A stretch of 64,000 nt of DNA from Pseudodesulfovibrio profundus (GTDB taxonomy: Bacteria; Desulfobacterota; Desulfovibrionia; Desulfovibrionales; Desulfovibrionaceae): contig NZ_LT907975.1 in the NCBI RefSeq assembly GCF_900217235.1, forward strand, positions 2,455,001 to 2,519,000. Direction: 5' to 3'. Under the pieces are notes generated by a model that saw only the letters and a program-made list of their open reading frames with translations, did no database searches and was not told the DNA's origin. The translations under genes and the position numbers were made by a program. Shown here piece after piece: positions 38,581 through 48,069 of the stretch. Numbering within the stretch: the stretch's first letter is position 1; every line of letters starts with the position of its first letter.

Positions 38581-39864
38581 TTACATGTCTGCGCCGGAAG
38601 CAGCTTTCTGCATCTTGACTTCAACCTTTTCGGTCAGGCTGCCGTAGTAGTCACGGAGGATCTCGAGGACTTCGTCACGACCGAAGTGGTCAACGACCTC
38701 GGCGCCTTCGGACAGGGCCTTACGGAGCTTGGTACCGGACAGGATGACGCGGTCTTCTTTGGTGTGCGGGCAAGTGCGCATGGAAGCCATGCCGTCGCAC
38801 TTGTAGCAGTAGAAGGTCCAGTCAATGTTCATGGGCTTGCAGAGCAGAGCCTTGCCCGGTTCGGGGCATGCTTCAGTGACGTAAGGGATCTTCTTGAAGA
38901 TATCCTGAGCTTCGAACAGACCGTAGAAGTCGCCGACGCCAGCGTGGTCACGACCGATGAGCATGTTGTTGATGCCGTAGTTCTGGCGGAAGGTAGCGTG
39001 GATGAGACCTTCGCGAGGACCGGCGTAACGCATGTCGAGGGGGTAACCGGCGTTGATGACGTTCTCGGGAACGAAGTAGTTGTCGATCAGGGTCTGGATG
39101 CACTTGATGCGGACATCACCCGGGATGTCGCCCGGCTTCAGGTTACCGATCAGGGAGTGGATGACGACGCCGTCACACACTTCGATGGCGATCTTGGCCA
39201 GGAATTCGTGGGAGCGGTGCATGGGGTTACGCAGCTGCAGAGCGGCAACGTTGGACCAACCGCGCTTTTCCATCTCTTCACGGATCTGAGCGGGGGTGAG
39301 GTATACACCGGGGAAACGCTCGGCGTAGTCGCCTTCGGACAGGACTTTGACGGGGCCGGCCAGGTTGTACTTGCCCTGAGCCATAACCATCTGAACGCCC
39401 GGGTGGTCTTCCATAGCGATCTTCCAGAAGACGTCGTCAGCGGACTCTTCGCCTTCGCCTTTGTAGACCTGCTCGCATTCCCACTTCTTGTCCTCTTCGG
39501 TCATCTCGAACTTCTCTTCGACCTTCATGGTGGCGTAGATGGTGCCATCAGCGGCCTTCAGAGCTACTTCATCACCAACTGCGACTTCTTCGTCGTTGGT
39601 GTCGAGAGTGATGGGGATGGGCCAGAAGGTGCCGTCAGCCATCAGGAAATCAGAGCAAACGCCTTTCCAGTCAGCTTTGGTCATGAAGCCGTTCAGCGGA
39701 GAGAAACCACCGATACCCATCATGATCAGGTCGCCCTTGGCGCGATCAGAAATTTCGAGAGTCTTCAGGCCTTCAGCCTTCTTGATTTCAGCTTCGAGCT
39801 CAGCGCCTTCGAGCAGGCAGCAGACGAGACCTTTTCCACCGTGAGGTGCTACGAGGTTGGACAT
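38581..39864 (-). CDS. sat: Sulfate adenylyltransferase (dissimilatory)
   Basis: Sat makes adenosine 5'-phosphosulfate and pyrophosphate from ATP and sulfate, the activation step of sulfate respiration. The 427-residue cytoplasmic enzyme has the nucleotide-binding [12 protein letters not shown] motif, the [12 protein letters not shown] motif and a C-terminal zinc-type CYKC...CPH cluster, as in Desulfovibrio Sat. Codon use is strongly biased, typical of a very highly expressed gene. It is divergent from aprBA with a 609-bp gap, and a possible Rex operator overlaps its predicted -35 box. Confidence 0.98.
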   Translation of the reverse strand: MSNLVAPHGGKGLVCCLLEGAELEAEIKKAEGLKTLEISDRAKGDLIMMGIGGFSPLNGFMTKADWKGVCSDFLMADGTFWPIPITLDTNDEEVAVGDEVALKAADGTIYATMKVEEKFEMTEEDKKWECEQVYKGEGEESADDVFWKIAMEDHPGVQMVMAQGKYNLAGPVKVLSEGDYAERFPGVYLTPAQIREEMEKRGWSNVAALQLRNPMHRSHEFLAKIAIEVCDGVVIHSLIGNLKPGDIPGDVRIKCIQTLIDNYFVPENVINAGYPLDMRYAGPREGLIHATFRQNYGINNMLIGRDHAGVGDFYGLFEAQDIFKKIPYVTEACPEPGKALLCKPMNIDWTFYCYKCDGMASMRTCPHTKEDRVILSGTKLRKALSEGAEVVDHFGRDEVLEILRDYYGSLTEKVEVKMQKAASGADM

Positions 39865-39972
39865 TTAAGCCTCCTAAAAAAAGATTTTGTAATAAAACCA
39901 TTGCCTTAATTCATGGTGGCGAATTCTAGCCGCCCCGAAACCATGATTATTTCCCACATATCGGGTTCGCCT

Positions 39973-40001
39973 TTAATGTCCGTTTGTGAAAGTCGTGTCA
40001 A
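39973..40001 (-). promoter_or_regulatory. Candidate sat promoter with overlapping Rex-like operator
   Basis: On the minus strand TTGACA (40001-39996) is followed after 17 bp by CATTAA. The plus-strand 18-mer TTGTGAAAGTCGTGTCAA at 39984-40001 has a perfect TTGTGAA Rex half-site and a degenerate second half, and it covers the -35. Rex is known to repress sat in D. vulgaris; binding here is inference. Confidence 0.45.
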
Positions 40002-40347
40002 GCTGTTTTTTGCGGATACTCAATCGCTTGTAATATTGTATTGAGCGAGATAGAAATTAGAGTATTTTGATAGAAAATCTAGAAAAAAGGTGCCTGAATC
40101 AGTCCGAAAAAAGTTTGAATTCCGGCGTAGTCGGGGAATTGGTAAAAATATGCAATCAGATGAAAAATGCCTTGCAAAAAAAGCTGGAGTTGAACTATAA
40201 AACTCAGTGCTTTTGTGCGGGAAACCTCCTGTGCACAAGGCTTTGCTCTTTTGGCGGGAATTCATAGTGCATCGCTTGTGAAACGGCGATGCAAGCAAGA
40301 CTGCCAGGCAGGAAAAGACACCGCTTGTTCAAAAATTCACTTTCACG

Positions 40348-40376
40348 TTGACAAGGGGGTGTCCTCTTGCTAATTC
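40348..40376 (+). promoter_or_regulatory. Promoter of aprBA
   Basis: A consensus -35 TTGACA at 40348-40353 and TAATTC at 40371-40376 are separated by exactly 17 bp, giving a leader of about 90 nt before aprB. This is the best sigma70-type match in the window and suits a highly expressed operon. Confidence 0.65.
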
Positions 40377-40473
40377 CCAATTTCCGCACTCGTTTTGAAA
40401 GGGTGCAGAATATTTTGTTTAGGTAGAGGACGTCGGTTTAGTTGATAAATAAAACCCTTTAGGAGGAGAAGTT

Positions 40474-40974
40474 ATGCCGACTTTTGTTAACCCGGAAAAA
40501 TGTGACGGCTGCAAGGGTGGCGAAAAGACCGCCTGCATGTACATTTGCCCGAACGATCTGATGATCCTGGATGCTGACGAAATGAAGGCTTACAACCAGG
40601 AACCTTCCGCTTGCTGGGAGTGCTACTCCTGCGTTAAGATTTGCCCCCAGGGCGCTATCGAAGCTCGTCCTTACGCCGACTTCGCCCCCATGGGTGGTAC
40701 CTCCATCCCCATGCGTTCCGCTGAAGACATCATGTGGACCATCAAGTTCCGTAATGGTTCCGTGAAGCGCTTCAAGTTCCCCATCCGCACCACCCCTGAA
40801 GGCTCCATCAAGCCCTTCGAAGGTAAGCCGGAACCCACCGATCTCGACAACGAACTGCTGTTCACCGAGGCCGAGCTGGTAACTCCCATCGCTACCGCCA
40901 TGGAAGAAGCACAGGTTACTGACGCTGACCTGAAGAAAGAGTGGAAGATGGAAGACTACGCCAACCTCGTTTAA
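40474..40974 (+). CDS. aprB: Adenylylsulfate reductase beta subunit
   Basis: AprB carries two [4Fe-4S] clusters that pass electrons to the FAD of AprA, which reduces APS to sulfite and AMP. The 166-residue cytoplasmic protein has both cluster motifs: CDGCKGGEKTACMYICP (with the spacing peculiar to AprB) and CWECYSCVKICP. The C-terminal arm (about 110-166) wraps around AprA in known structures. A strong AGGAGGAG site precedes the ATG. Codon use is highly biased. aprA follows after 66 bp. Confidence 0.98.
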   Translation: MPTFVNPEKCDGCKGGEKTACMYICPNDLMILDADEMKAYNQEPSACWECYSCVKICPQGAIEARPYADFAPMGGTSIPMRSAEDIMWTIKFRNGSVKRFKFPIRTTPEGSIKPFEGKPEPTDLDNELLFTEAELVTPIATAMEEAQVTDADLKKEWKMEDYANLV

Positions 40975-41040
40975 TCGAGTTTGACGTAACCTTTGTCTGA
41001 TTAGACTACTTAGATCACGTAAAATCTTAGGAGAAATATT

Positions 41041-43038
41041 ATGCCTCTGCTTCCCAGTAAAGAAGCTTCCAAGGGTGTTGCTCTCGCCGAGCCGGAAATC
41101 GTCGAAAAATCCGTTGATATTCTGATGGTCGGTGGCGGTATGGGTAACTGCGGCGCTGCATTCGAAGCCATGCGCTGGATCGAAAAAGTTGATCCTTCCA
41201 TCACCCTCGAGCTGGTTGACAAAGCCGCTATCGAACGTGGTGGCGCTGTTGCCCAGGGTCTGTCCGCTATTAACACCTACTGCGGTGAGAACGACGTTGA
41301 CGATTACGTCCGCATGGTCCGTACCGACCTCATGGGCATCGTCCGCGAAGACTTGATCTTCGACCTCGGCCGTCACGTTGATGATTCCGTCCATCTTTTC
41401 GAAGAATGGGGTCTCCCCATCTGGGTCAAGAAAGACGGCAAGAACCTCGACGGTGGCAAGGCTAAAGCTGAAGGCCTCGCAATCCGCAATGGCGCCGAGC
41501 CGGTTCGTTCCGGTCGCTGGCAGATCATGATCAACGGTGAGTCCTACAAGTGCATCGTTGCTGAAGCTGCTAAGAACGCCATTGGTGAAGATCGCTACGT
41601 TGAGCGCGTGTTCATCGTTAAGATGCTCCTCGACGCCAATGAGCCCAACCGCATCGCTGGTGCTGTTGGTTTCTCCACCCGCGAAAACAAGATCTACATC
41701 TACAAGTGCAACGCTGCTACCGTTGCTTGTGGTGGTGCCGTTAACGTTTACCGTCCCCGCTCCACTGGTGAGGGTATGGGTCGTGCTTGGTACCCCGTAT
41801 GGAACGCTGGTTCCACCTACACCATGGTTGCCCAGGTTGGCGGCGAAATGACCATGATGGAAAACCGCTTCGTCCCCGCCCGTTTCAAAGATGGTTACGG
41901 TCCGGTCGGCGCTTGGTTCCTCCTCTTCAAGGCCAAAGCTACCAACTACAAAGGTGAAGACTACTGTGAGACCAACCGCGCTATGCTGAAGCCTTACGAG
42001 GATCGCGGCTACGCCAAGGGTCACATCATCCCCACCTGCCTGCGTAACCACATGATGCTCCGTGAAATGCGTGAAGGCCGCGGCCCGATCTTCATGGACA
42101 CCAAAACCGCTCTGCTGAACACCGTCAACGGCGACCTCACCGGTCCCGAGTGGAAGCACCTCGAGTCCGAGGCTTGGGAAGACTTCCTCGACATGTGTGT
42201 CGGTCAGGCCAACCTCTGGGCTGCCACCAACTGCGCACCTGAGGATCGCGGTTCCGAGATCATGCCTACTGAGCCGTACCTCCTGGGTTCCCACTCCGGT
42301 TGCTGTGGTATCTGGGTTTCCGGTCCGGACGAAGAATGGGTCCCCGAATCCTACAAGGTTAAAGCTGACAACGGTAAGGTCTACAACCGTATGACCACCG
42401 TCAACGGCCTCTGGACCTGTGCTGATGGTGTTGGCGCCTCCGGTCACAAGTTCTCCTCCGGTTCCCACGCTGAAGGCCGCATCGTCGGTAAGCAGATGGT
42501 CCGTTGGGTTGTCGACCACAAGGACTTCACCCCGACCCTGAAAGAGACTGCTGAAGAACTGAAGCAGGAACTCTACCAGCCCTGGTACACCTACGAAGAG
42601 AACAAGGGCGGTTCCACCGATCCTGTTGTCAACCCGGCTTACATCACTCCTCACAACTTCATGATGCGCCTCATCAAGTGCACCGATGAATACGGTGGTG
42701 GTGTTGGTACCCTGTACATGACCTCCAAGGCTCTGCTGAACACCGGCTTCTGGCTGCTCGGCATGATCGAGGAAGACTCTCAGAAGCTCGCAGCTCGTGA
42801 CCTCCACGAACTGATGCGCTGCTGGGAACAGTTCCACCGCCTCTGGACCGTCCGTCTGCACATGCAGCACATCGAGTTCCGCGAAGAATCCCGTTACCCG
42901 GGCTTCTACTACCGCGGCGACTTCATGGGCCTCGACGATTCCAAGTGGAAGTGCTTCGTTAACTCCAAGTACGACGTTGAAACCGGCGTCACCACTGTCT
43001 TCAAGAAGCCTTACGTCAAGATCATCCCTGACGCATAA
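41041..43038 (+). CDS. aprA: Adenylylsulfate reductase alpha subunit
   Basis: AprA is the FAD-binding catalytic subunit that reduces APS to sulfite and AMP. The 665-residue product belongs to the fumarate reductase flavoprotein family, with the N-terminal dinucleotide site DILMVGGGMGNCGAAFEA, EHxGG-type substrate-loop residues and the HKFSSGSHAEGRIVGKQM segment near the C-terminal third. The length matches Desulfovibrio AprA. The start follows TAGGAGAAATATT. It is followed by two strong hairpins before qmoA. Confidence 0.98.
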   Translation: MPLLPSKEASKGVALAEPEIVEKSVDILMVGGGMGNCGAAFEAMRWIEKVDPSITLELVDKAAIERGGAVAQGLSAINTYCGENDVDDYVRMVRTDLMGIVREDLIFDLGRHVDDSVHLFEEWGLPIWVKKDGKNLDGGKAKAEGLAIRNGAEPVRSGRWQIMINGESYKCIVAEAAKNAIGEDRYVERVFIVKMLLDANEPNRIAGAVGFSTRENKIYIYKCNAATVACGGAVNVYRPRSTGEGMGRAWYPVWNAGSTYTMVAQVGGEMTMMENRFVPARFKDGYGPVGAWFLLFKAKATNYKGEDYCETNRAMLKPYEDRGYAKGHIIPTCLRNHMMLREMREGRGPIFMDTKTALLNTVNGDLTGPEWKHLESEAWEDFLDMCVGQANLWAATNCAPEDRGSEIMPTEPYLLGSHSGCCGIWVSGPDEEWVPESYKVKADNGKVYNRMTTVNGLWTCADGVGASGHKFSSGSHAEGRIVGKQMVRWVVDHKDFTPTLKETAEELKQELYQPWYTYEENKGGSTDPVVNPAYITPHNFMMRLIKCTDEYGGGVGTLYMTSKALLNTGFWLLGMIEEDSQKLAARDLHELMRCWEQFHRLWTVRLHMQHIEFREESRYPGFYYRGDFMGLDDSKWKCFVNSKYDVETGVTTVFKKPYVKIIPDA

Positions 43039-43061
43039 GTTCGCAGGTAACTGATCATCCC

Positions 43062-43092
43062 GTGACCGCGGGCCCCCCGGGCCCGCGGTCAC
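43062..43092 (+). other. Perfect 14-bp GC hairpin after aprA
   Basis: GTGACCGCGGGCCC pairs with GGGCCCGCGGTCAC across a CCC loop, starting 24 bp after the aprA stop. There is no T tract. It could block 3' exonucleases and stabilise the aprBA transcript. Confidence 0.85.
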
Positions 43093-43109
43093 TTCCCAAC
43101 ATGCCGGGG

Positions 43110-43168
43110 AAATGGTCTGAATCCGGGCCGGGATGATATACCCCCGGTCCGGGTTTAGGCCATTTTTT
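43110..43168 (+). terminator. Long-stem terminator or attenuator between aprA and qmoA
   Basis: The arms 43110-43132 and 43143-43165 pair over all 23 positions (a few G-U) around a 10-nt loop and run into six T. It lies only 38 bp before the qmoA start, with no room for a promoter in between, so it must either be read through or the qmo promoter must lie upstream. Confidence 0.85.
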
Positions 43169-43205
43169 GGCTTATCCTCAACTTTATTCGGGAGGAGTGA
43201 AGAGA

Positions 43206-44441
43206 ATGTCGAATAATAGTATTCTCGTTGTAGGTGGGGGATTCGCAGGGATCACCGCCGCCCTCGAAGCTGCCGAACTGGGCTACGAGGTGTACATCGT
43301 TGAAACGAATCCCTACCTCGGGGGCAGGGTCGCACAGCTGAATCAGTATTTCCCCAAGCTGTGTCCGCCGTCCTGTGGTCTGGAGATTCAGTTCCAGCGC
43401 ATAAAAAACAACCCCAACGTCAAGGTCATCACCATGGCCAGCGTCGAATCCGTTTCCGGCTCTGTCGGCAACTACGACGTAAAAGTCACTCAGCGTCCTC
43501 GCTTTGTGAACGAAAAATGTACCGCCTGCGGTGAATGTGAAAAAGCCACCTCCACCCAGGTCGCATCTGAATTCGACTACGGTGTTGGTAAGCGCGGTCT
43601 GGCTTACAAGACCCATCCTTTCATGTTCCCCATGCGCTACGTGGTGGATGCAGAAAATGCATCCGATGGCGAACTGGCTGCCATCAAAAACGCCTGTCCG
43701 TATGATGCAGTAGATTTGGATGAGACATCCAAGACCATCGATCTGGCTGTGGGCGCAATCGTCGTCGCCACCGGCTGGAAAAGCTATGACATGTCCAACC
43801 TGACCAACTTGGGTGGTGGACAGATCAAGAACGTTATCTCCAATGCTCAGCTGGAACGCTTGGCAGCGCCTAACGGTCCGACCGGCGGCAAGATCGTTCG
43901 TCCTTCCGATGGTGCAGAACCCAAGAAGATAGCTTTCGTTCAGTGTGCCGGTTCTCGTGACCAGAACCACCTGAACTACTGTTCCTACATCTGCTGCATG
44001 GCTTCCCTGAAGCATGTCCGCTACATTCGCGAACGCTCCGATGCTGAAGTCACCGTATTTTACATCGATCTGCGTACCCCCGGCCGCTATGACAAGTTCA
44101 AATCCATTACCGAAGCTGATGACAAGCTCAGCTTGGTCAAAGGTAAGGTTGCCGGAATCGTCGAAGACGCCGACGGCAGCCCTGTTGTCACCGTCGAGGA
44201 CGCACTCACCAGCATCAAGCGCGAAGACAAGTTTGACATGGTCGTTCTTGCCACCGGCATGGAGCCCAGCATCGCTGGCCTTCAGGCTCCGGCTGGAACC
44301 ATCGATGCCGACGGTTTCGTGATTGATGGTGAAGGCATCTTCGCTGCCGGTTGCGCCAAGCAGCCCCTTGACGTCATGAAGACCGCCCAGTCCGGCACCG
44401 CTGCCGCGATGAAAGCGATCCAATCCGTGGTAGGGAGGTAA
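43206..44441 (+). CDS. qmoA: Quinone-interacting membrane-bound oxidoreductase subunit A
   Basis: QmoABC links the menaquinone pool to AprAB. QmoA is an HdrA-like cytoplasmic flavoprotein: the 411-residue product begins with the FAD fold ILVVGGGFAGITAALEAAEL and has the HdrA-type CPPSCGLEIQF, KCTACGECEK and the Cys-rich VQCAGSRDQNHLNYCSYICC stretch. The frame extends upstream, but the ATG at 43206 follows GGGAGGAGTGAAGAGA. It is followed after 3 bp by qmoB. Confidence 0.96.
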   Translation: MSNNSILVVGGGFAGITAALEAAELGYEVYIVETNPYLGGRVAQLNQYFPKLCPPSCGLEIQFQRIKNNPNVKVITMASVESVSGSVGNYDVKVTQRPRFVNEKCTACGECEKATSTQVASEFDYGVGKRGLAYKTHPFMFPMRYVVDAENASDGELAAIKNACPYDAVDLDETSKTIDLAVGAIVVATGWKSYDMSNLTNLGGGQIKNVISNAQLERLAAPNGPTGGKIVRPSDGAEPKKIAFVQCAGSRDQNHLNYCSYICCMASLKHVRYIRERSDAEVTVFYIDLRTPGRYDKFKSITEADDKLSLVKGKVAGIVEDADGSPVVTVEDALTSIKREDKFDMVVLATGMEPSIAGLQAPAGTIDADGFVIDGEGIFAAGCAKQPLDVMKTAQSGTAAAMKAIQSVVGR

Positions 44442-44444
44442 CCA

Positions 44445-46736
44445 ATGGCTGAAAAGCTTGGAGTATATATCTGTGGAGGTTGCGATATCGGTGATAATAT
44501 CGATGTCGATGCCCTGGCCGAATTTGCAGCCAATGGCAAGCATTCCTCCTACGTGACCGTGGCCAAATCCAACCCGGTTCTTTGTAGCCCGGAAGGAAAA
44601 GCCATGATCGAGGCCGACATCGCCGAGAATGAGCTTGATGGCGTGGTTTGCTGCGCCTGTACGCCCCGTGCCAAATGGGACGTATTCAAGTTCGGTGATG
44701 AGATCCAGGTAGAACGCGTCAGCCTGCGCGAGCAGTGCGTATGGTCCTACCAGGAAGACAAGCAGTTCCCTGGCCAGATGGAAGTCATCGCCAAGGACTA
44801 CACCAACATGGGGATCAGCAAGCTGCACAACAGCAACATCCCCACGCCGGAATTGCCCGAAGTGTACAAGACCGTTCTGGTTCTTGGCGGCGGTTTCACC
44901 GGCATGAAGGCTGCCCTGAACGCAGCTGCTCTGGGGTACGAAGTCCTGCTCGTAGAGAAGGATGAGAACCTGGGCGGTAAAGCAGCCACCATGTACAAAT
45001 CCTTCCCGCTCGGCGCTCCTTTCAGCGATCGCGAGCAGGAAATCGGCATCGACGCCCTGATCAAGGACGTTGAAGCCAATAGCAAGATCACCGTACTTAC
45101 CGGTTCCACCCTCGAGTCTCTCGCTGGTGCTCCGGCCCGGTACAAGGCCACTGTCTCCGGCACCGAATACGAAATCGGCGCTGTCGTCATGGCCACCGGT
45201 TGGGTTCCTGGCAAGTCCAAGTTCCTGGCTCCGCTGGGGTACGGCAAGATCAAAAACGTTGTCACAACCGCTGAATTCGAGAAAATGGCTGCCGGTGGTG
45301 CTATCAAGACCGCTGACGGCAAGACGCCTGAATCCGTTGCTTTCATCGTAGATACCTCCCTCCTTACGAAGGGTATCCGTTACGATGGTTGTGGCGATGC
45401 ATGCGAAGCTCCCGAAGACATGCCTTGCGATGATACCAAAGACGAATCCTATGCTGAAGGCGAAGAAGAATGCGAAGTCTTCGAGTATGAGGATAAAGAG
45501 TCCGCAAAGCACCTGGCTTACAGCTCCGAGCTGACCTCGCTGGTCGCTCTGAAGCACGCCAACTACGTGCGTGAACTCGCACCTGAAGCCGTAGCCTACG
45601 TGATCTACGATCACATGATGGTTCCCGGCATCAATGAAAAATACTATCAGGCAGCTCAGGATGATCCGGGCGTAATGCTTACCAAGGGTACCGTTACCGG
45701 TGTCAAGGAAGCCGGTTCTCAGATCATCATCTCCGCCGAGAATACCTTGCTCGGTCAGGATGTTGAGCTGGTTGCCGACATGGTTGTCGTTCCGACCGCC
45801 ATCGTTCCGACCACTGCTGCCGATCCGACCATGAACTTCGTCTACCGCCAGGGTCCGGCATTCCCCGACCTGGAACTGTTCGACGGATTCGCGGATTCAA
45901 ACTACATCTGCTTCCCGTACGAGACCCGTCGTACCGGCGTTTACGCTGCAGGTTGTGTCCGTCAGCCCATGGGGCTGGGTCTGGCCGAAGAAGATGCCGC
46001 TGGTGCCGCTCTCAAAGCCATCCAGTGCATCGATTCCGCCAACCGCGGTGTCTCCGTACATCCGCGCTCCGGCGACCTGAGCTTCCCCGAGTTCAACTTC
46101 AACCGTTGTACTCAGTGTAAGCGTTGCACCGAAGAGTGTCCGTTCGGCGCCCTCGATGATGACGAGAAGGGTACGCCGCTTCCGAACCCCACCCGCTGCC
46201 GCCGTTGCGGTACCTGCATGGGTGCTTGTCCGGAACGCGTCATCTCCTTCGCCAACTACGGCGTTTCGCAGATCAGCCAGGCAATCAAGGAAGTCAAAGT
46301 TCCTGATACCCTGGATGAAGGCGGTCCCCGTATCCTCATCCTGGCTTGCGAAAACGATGCTTACCCCGCCCTCGACATGGCTGCCATGCGCGGCAAGTCC
46401 TGGTCTCCGTATGTCCGCTTCCTGCCGGTCCGTTGTCTCGGTTCCGTCAACGCCATCTGGGTGGCTGATGCCATGTCCAAGGGTGTCGACGGCGTGATGA
46501 TGCTCGGCTGTAAGTACGGCGACGATTACCAGTGCCACTTTGTCAAGGGTTCCGAACTGTGCAACCGCCGTAAGGAAAACATCGCTGAGTCCCTGGGACG
46601 CCTGGGTGTCGAAGCTGAGCGCGTTGAGCAGTACGAGGTTTCCATCGACATGTACGATCAGGTCCCGGCCATGATCGACGACTTCGTGGATAACATCACC
46701 ACCAACTTCGGCCCGAACCCGTTCAAGGGTTACTAG
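44445..46736 (+). CDS. qmoB: Quinone-interacting membrane-bound oxidoreductase subunit B
   Basis: QmoB is a 763-residue HdrA/MvhD-like flavoprotein. It has an N-terminal CGGCDIGD region, an FAD fold at about 142-170 (KTVLVLGGGFTGMKAALNAA), two [4Fe-4S] motifs near 560-610 (CTQCKRCTEECP and CRRCGTCMGACP) and a C-terminal MvhD-like [2Fe-2S] domain (VRCLGSV ... GCKYGDDYQCH). It carries an acidic insert with Cys316, 320, 328 and 343 where QmoA has the CAGSRD...CSYICC stretch. It probably passes electrons between QmoA, QmoC and AprAB. Confidence 0.96.
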   Translation: MAEKLGVYICGGCDIGDNIDVDALAEFAANGKHSSYVTVAKSNPVLCSPEGKAMIEADIAENELDGVVCCACTPRAKWDVFKFGDEIQVERVSLREQCVWSYQEDKQFPGQMEVIAKDYTNMGISKLHNSNIPTPELPEVYKTVLVLGGGFTGMKAALNAAALGYEVLLVEKDENLGGKAATMYKSFPLGAPFSDREQEIGIDALIKDVEANSKITVLTGSTLESLAGAPARYKATVSGTEYEIGAVVMATGWVPGKSKFLAPLGYGKIKNVVTTAEFEKMAAGGAIKTADGKTPESVAFIVDTSLLTKGIRYDGCGDACEAPEDMPCDDTKDESYAEGEEECEVFEYEDKESAKHLAYSSELTSLVALKHANYVRELAPEAVAYVIYDHMMVPGINEKYYQAAQDDPGVMLTKGTVTGVKEAGSQIIISAENTLLGQDVELVADMVVVPTAIVPTTAADPTMNFVYRQGPAFPDLELFDGFADSNYICFPYETRRTGVYAAGCVRQPMGLGLAEEDAAGAALKAIQCIDSANRGVSVHPRSGDLSFPEFNFNRCTQCKRCTEECPFGALDDDEKGTPLPNPTRCRRCGTCMGACPERVISFANYGVSQISQAIKEVKVPDTLDEGGPRILILACENDAYPALDMAAMRGKSWSPYVRFLPVRCLGSVNAIWVADAMSKGVDGVMMLGCKYGDDYQCHFVKGSELCNRRKENIAESLGRLGVEAERVEQYEVSIDMYDQVPAMIDDFVDNITTNFGPNPFKGY

Positions 46737-46746
46737 GAGGTACGGC

Positions 46747-48018
46747 ATGTCTAATACCGTCAAGGTACAACCGGACCTTAAGTTCGTAAAAGAGTTGCAG
46801 GCCGTAGGCGGCGACTCCCTTAAGAAATGCTACCAGTGCGCCACCTGCTCGGTGGTATGTCCGCTGTCTCCTGCTGACGGCCCCTATCCCCGCAAGGAGA
46901 TGGTTTGGGCGCAGTGGGGTCTGAAGGACCGCCTGGTCAATGATATCGACATCTGGCTGTGTCACAACTGCGGCACCTGTTCAGATCTGTGCCCCCGTGG
47001 CGCCAAGCCGGGCGACCTGTTGTCCGCGCTTCGTAACATGGCCTACCGGAACCTGGCTCCGCTGCCGATCATCGGCAAGCTGATGTCCAGCTCCGCCGGT
47101 CTGCTGCCGCTGGCCGCTATCCCGGCCATCATCTACGGCATCATCTGGGTCATCATGGCTGGTAAGGTTGGTTCCTTCCTGCCTACTTTCGAGTGGAACG
47201 CACTTGATCATTCCTGGGTTCCCGTTGCTGACGGAGACATCATCTTCGGTGGTCTCTTCCCCGGCGACTACACCATTGACCCCATCTTCATGGTTGTCTT
47301 TGCATTCATGATCTGGGGCTTCTATGCCGGTGTCCGGAATATGGTCAAAGCATTCGATGCACAGCCCAAGACCTTTATCGTGGGCCGCAAGGAAGAACCC
47401 TGTTTCTGCTCTTGCCTGATCGATACCTTCAAACACGAAATCCTGAACCACAGCCAGTTCAACGACTGCAATGATGATCACTCCGATGAGCTTGATCAGA
47501 AGCGCGCCGGTGGACACCGCATGCTGATGTTCGGTTTCGTTGCACTGATGATCGTCACCGGTGTTGTGGCTACAGGTCACTGGGGTGGCTGGTTGCTTCG
47601 TACGCTGGGTATTACCGGGCTCGGAGACATTGTCTCCGCCATCGGCCATACCCCGATGCCGCTGTATCACCCAATCAAGCTGCTTGCCTTTGTTGGCGCC
47701 GGCCTGGGTATCTACGGCCTCGTAGCGTTGACCAAGCGTCGCGTGAATCTGGACCAAGCCAAACAGTCTTCCAGCTGGTATGACTGGTACCTGATCGTAC
47801 TGATCTGGACCATCTTCCTGACTGGTGTGGGTGCTTTCCTGTTCCGCGTGATGGGCGTGGCTCTGCTCGCCTACCCCGTGTACTACGTGCACCTGATTAC
47901 TGTCTTCATGATGCTGGCATACCTGCCCTGGTCCAAGCTTGGACACCTGGTATACCGCACCGTGGCTCTGTCCTACGCCAAGAAGATTGGCCGCATCCCC
48001 ATGGGCGATGACAAGTAG
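46747..48018 (+). CDS. qmoC: Quinone-interacting membrane-bound oxidoreductase subunit C
   Basis: QmoC is the membrane anchor that contacts menaquinol. The 423-residue protein fuses an HdrC-like domain with two [4Fe-4S] motifs (CYQCATCSVVCP and CHNCGTCSDLCP, residues about 35-90) to an HdrE-like cytochrome b with six helices (about 105-410) and His residues suitable for haem b (GHWGGWLL, MPLYHPIKLLAF, YYVHLITVFM). The ATG follows CTAGGAGGTACGGC, 10 bp after qmoB. Confidence 0.96.
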   Translation: MSNTVKVQPDLKFVKELQAVGGDSLKKCYQCATCSVVCPLSPADGPYPRKEMVWAQWGLKDRLVNDIDIWLCHNCGTCSDLCPRGAKPGDLLSALRNMAYRNLAPLPIIGKLMSSSAGLLPLAAIPAIIYGIIWVIMAGKVGSFLPTFEWNALDHSWVPVADGDIIFGGLFPGDYTIDPIFMVVFAFMIWGFYAGVRNMVKAFDAQPKTFIVGRKEEPCFCSCLIDTFKHEILNHSQFNDCNDDHSDELDQKRAGGHRMLMFGFVALMIVTGVVATGHWGGWLLRTLGITGLGDIVSAIGHTPMPLYHPIKLLAFVGAGLGIYGLVALTKRRVNLDQAKQSSSWYDWYLIVLIWTIFLTGVGAFLFRVMGVALLAYPVYYVHLITVFMMLAYLPWSKLGHLVYRTVALSYAKKIGRIPMGDDK

Positions 48019-48069
48019 TCGCCTGGGTGAACATACAAAACGAAGCTTACTTAGTTAAGGAGGCATCAA

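Larger units (their letters stand above)
39865..40473. other. Divergent sat/aprB control region (609 bp)
   Basis: This region holds the promoters for sat (minus) and aprBA (plus), the candidate Rex site and a hairpin GCATCGC/GCGATGC at 40269-40292. No gene is convincing in it; a short minus-strand open frame has no family resemblance. Confidence 0.6.

Noticed and set aside
40459..43092. An 877-codon minus-strand open frame opposite aprB and aprA
   Set aside because: It is a shadow produced by the strong codon bias of aprBA; it spans two genes and the gap between them and has no family resemblance.
43155..45614. An 819-codon minus-strand open frame opposite qmoA and qmoB
   Set aside because: Same cause: a shadow of highly biased genes, crossing the qmoA-qmoB junction.
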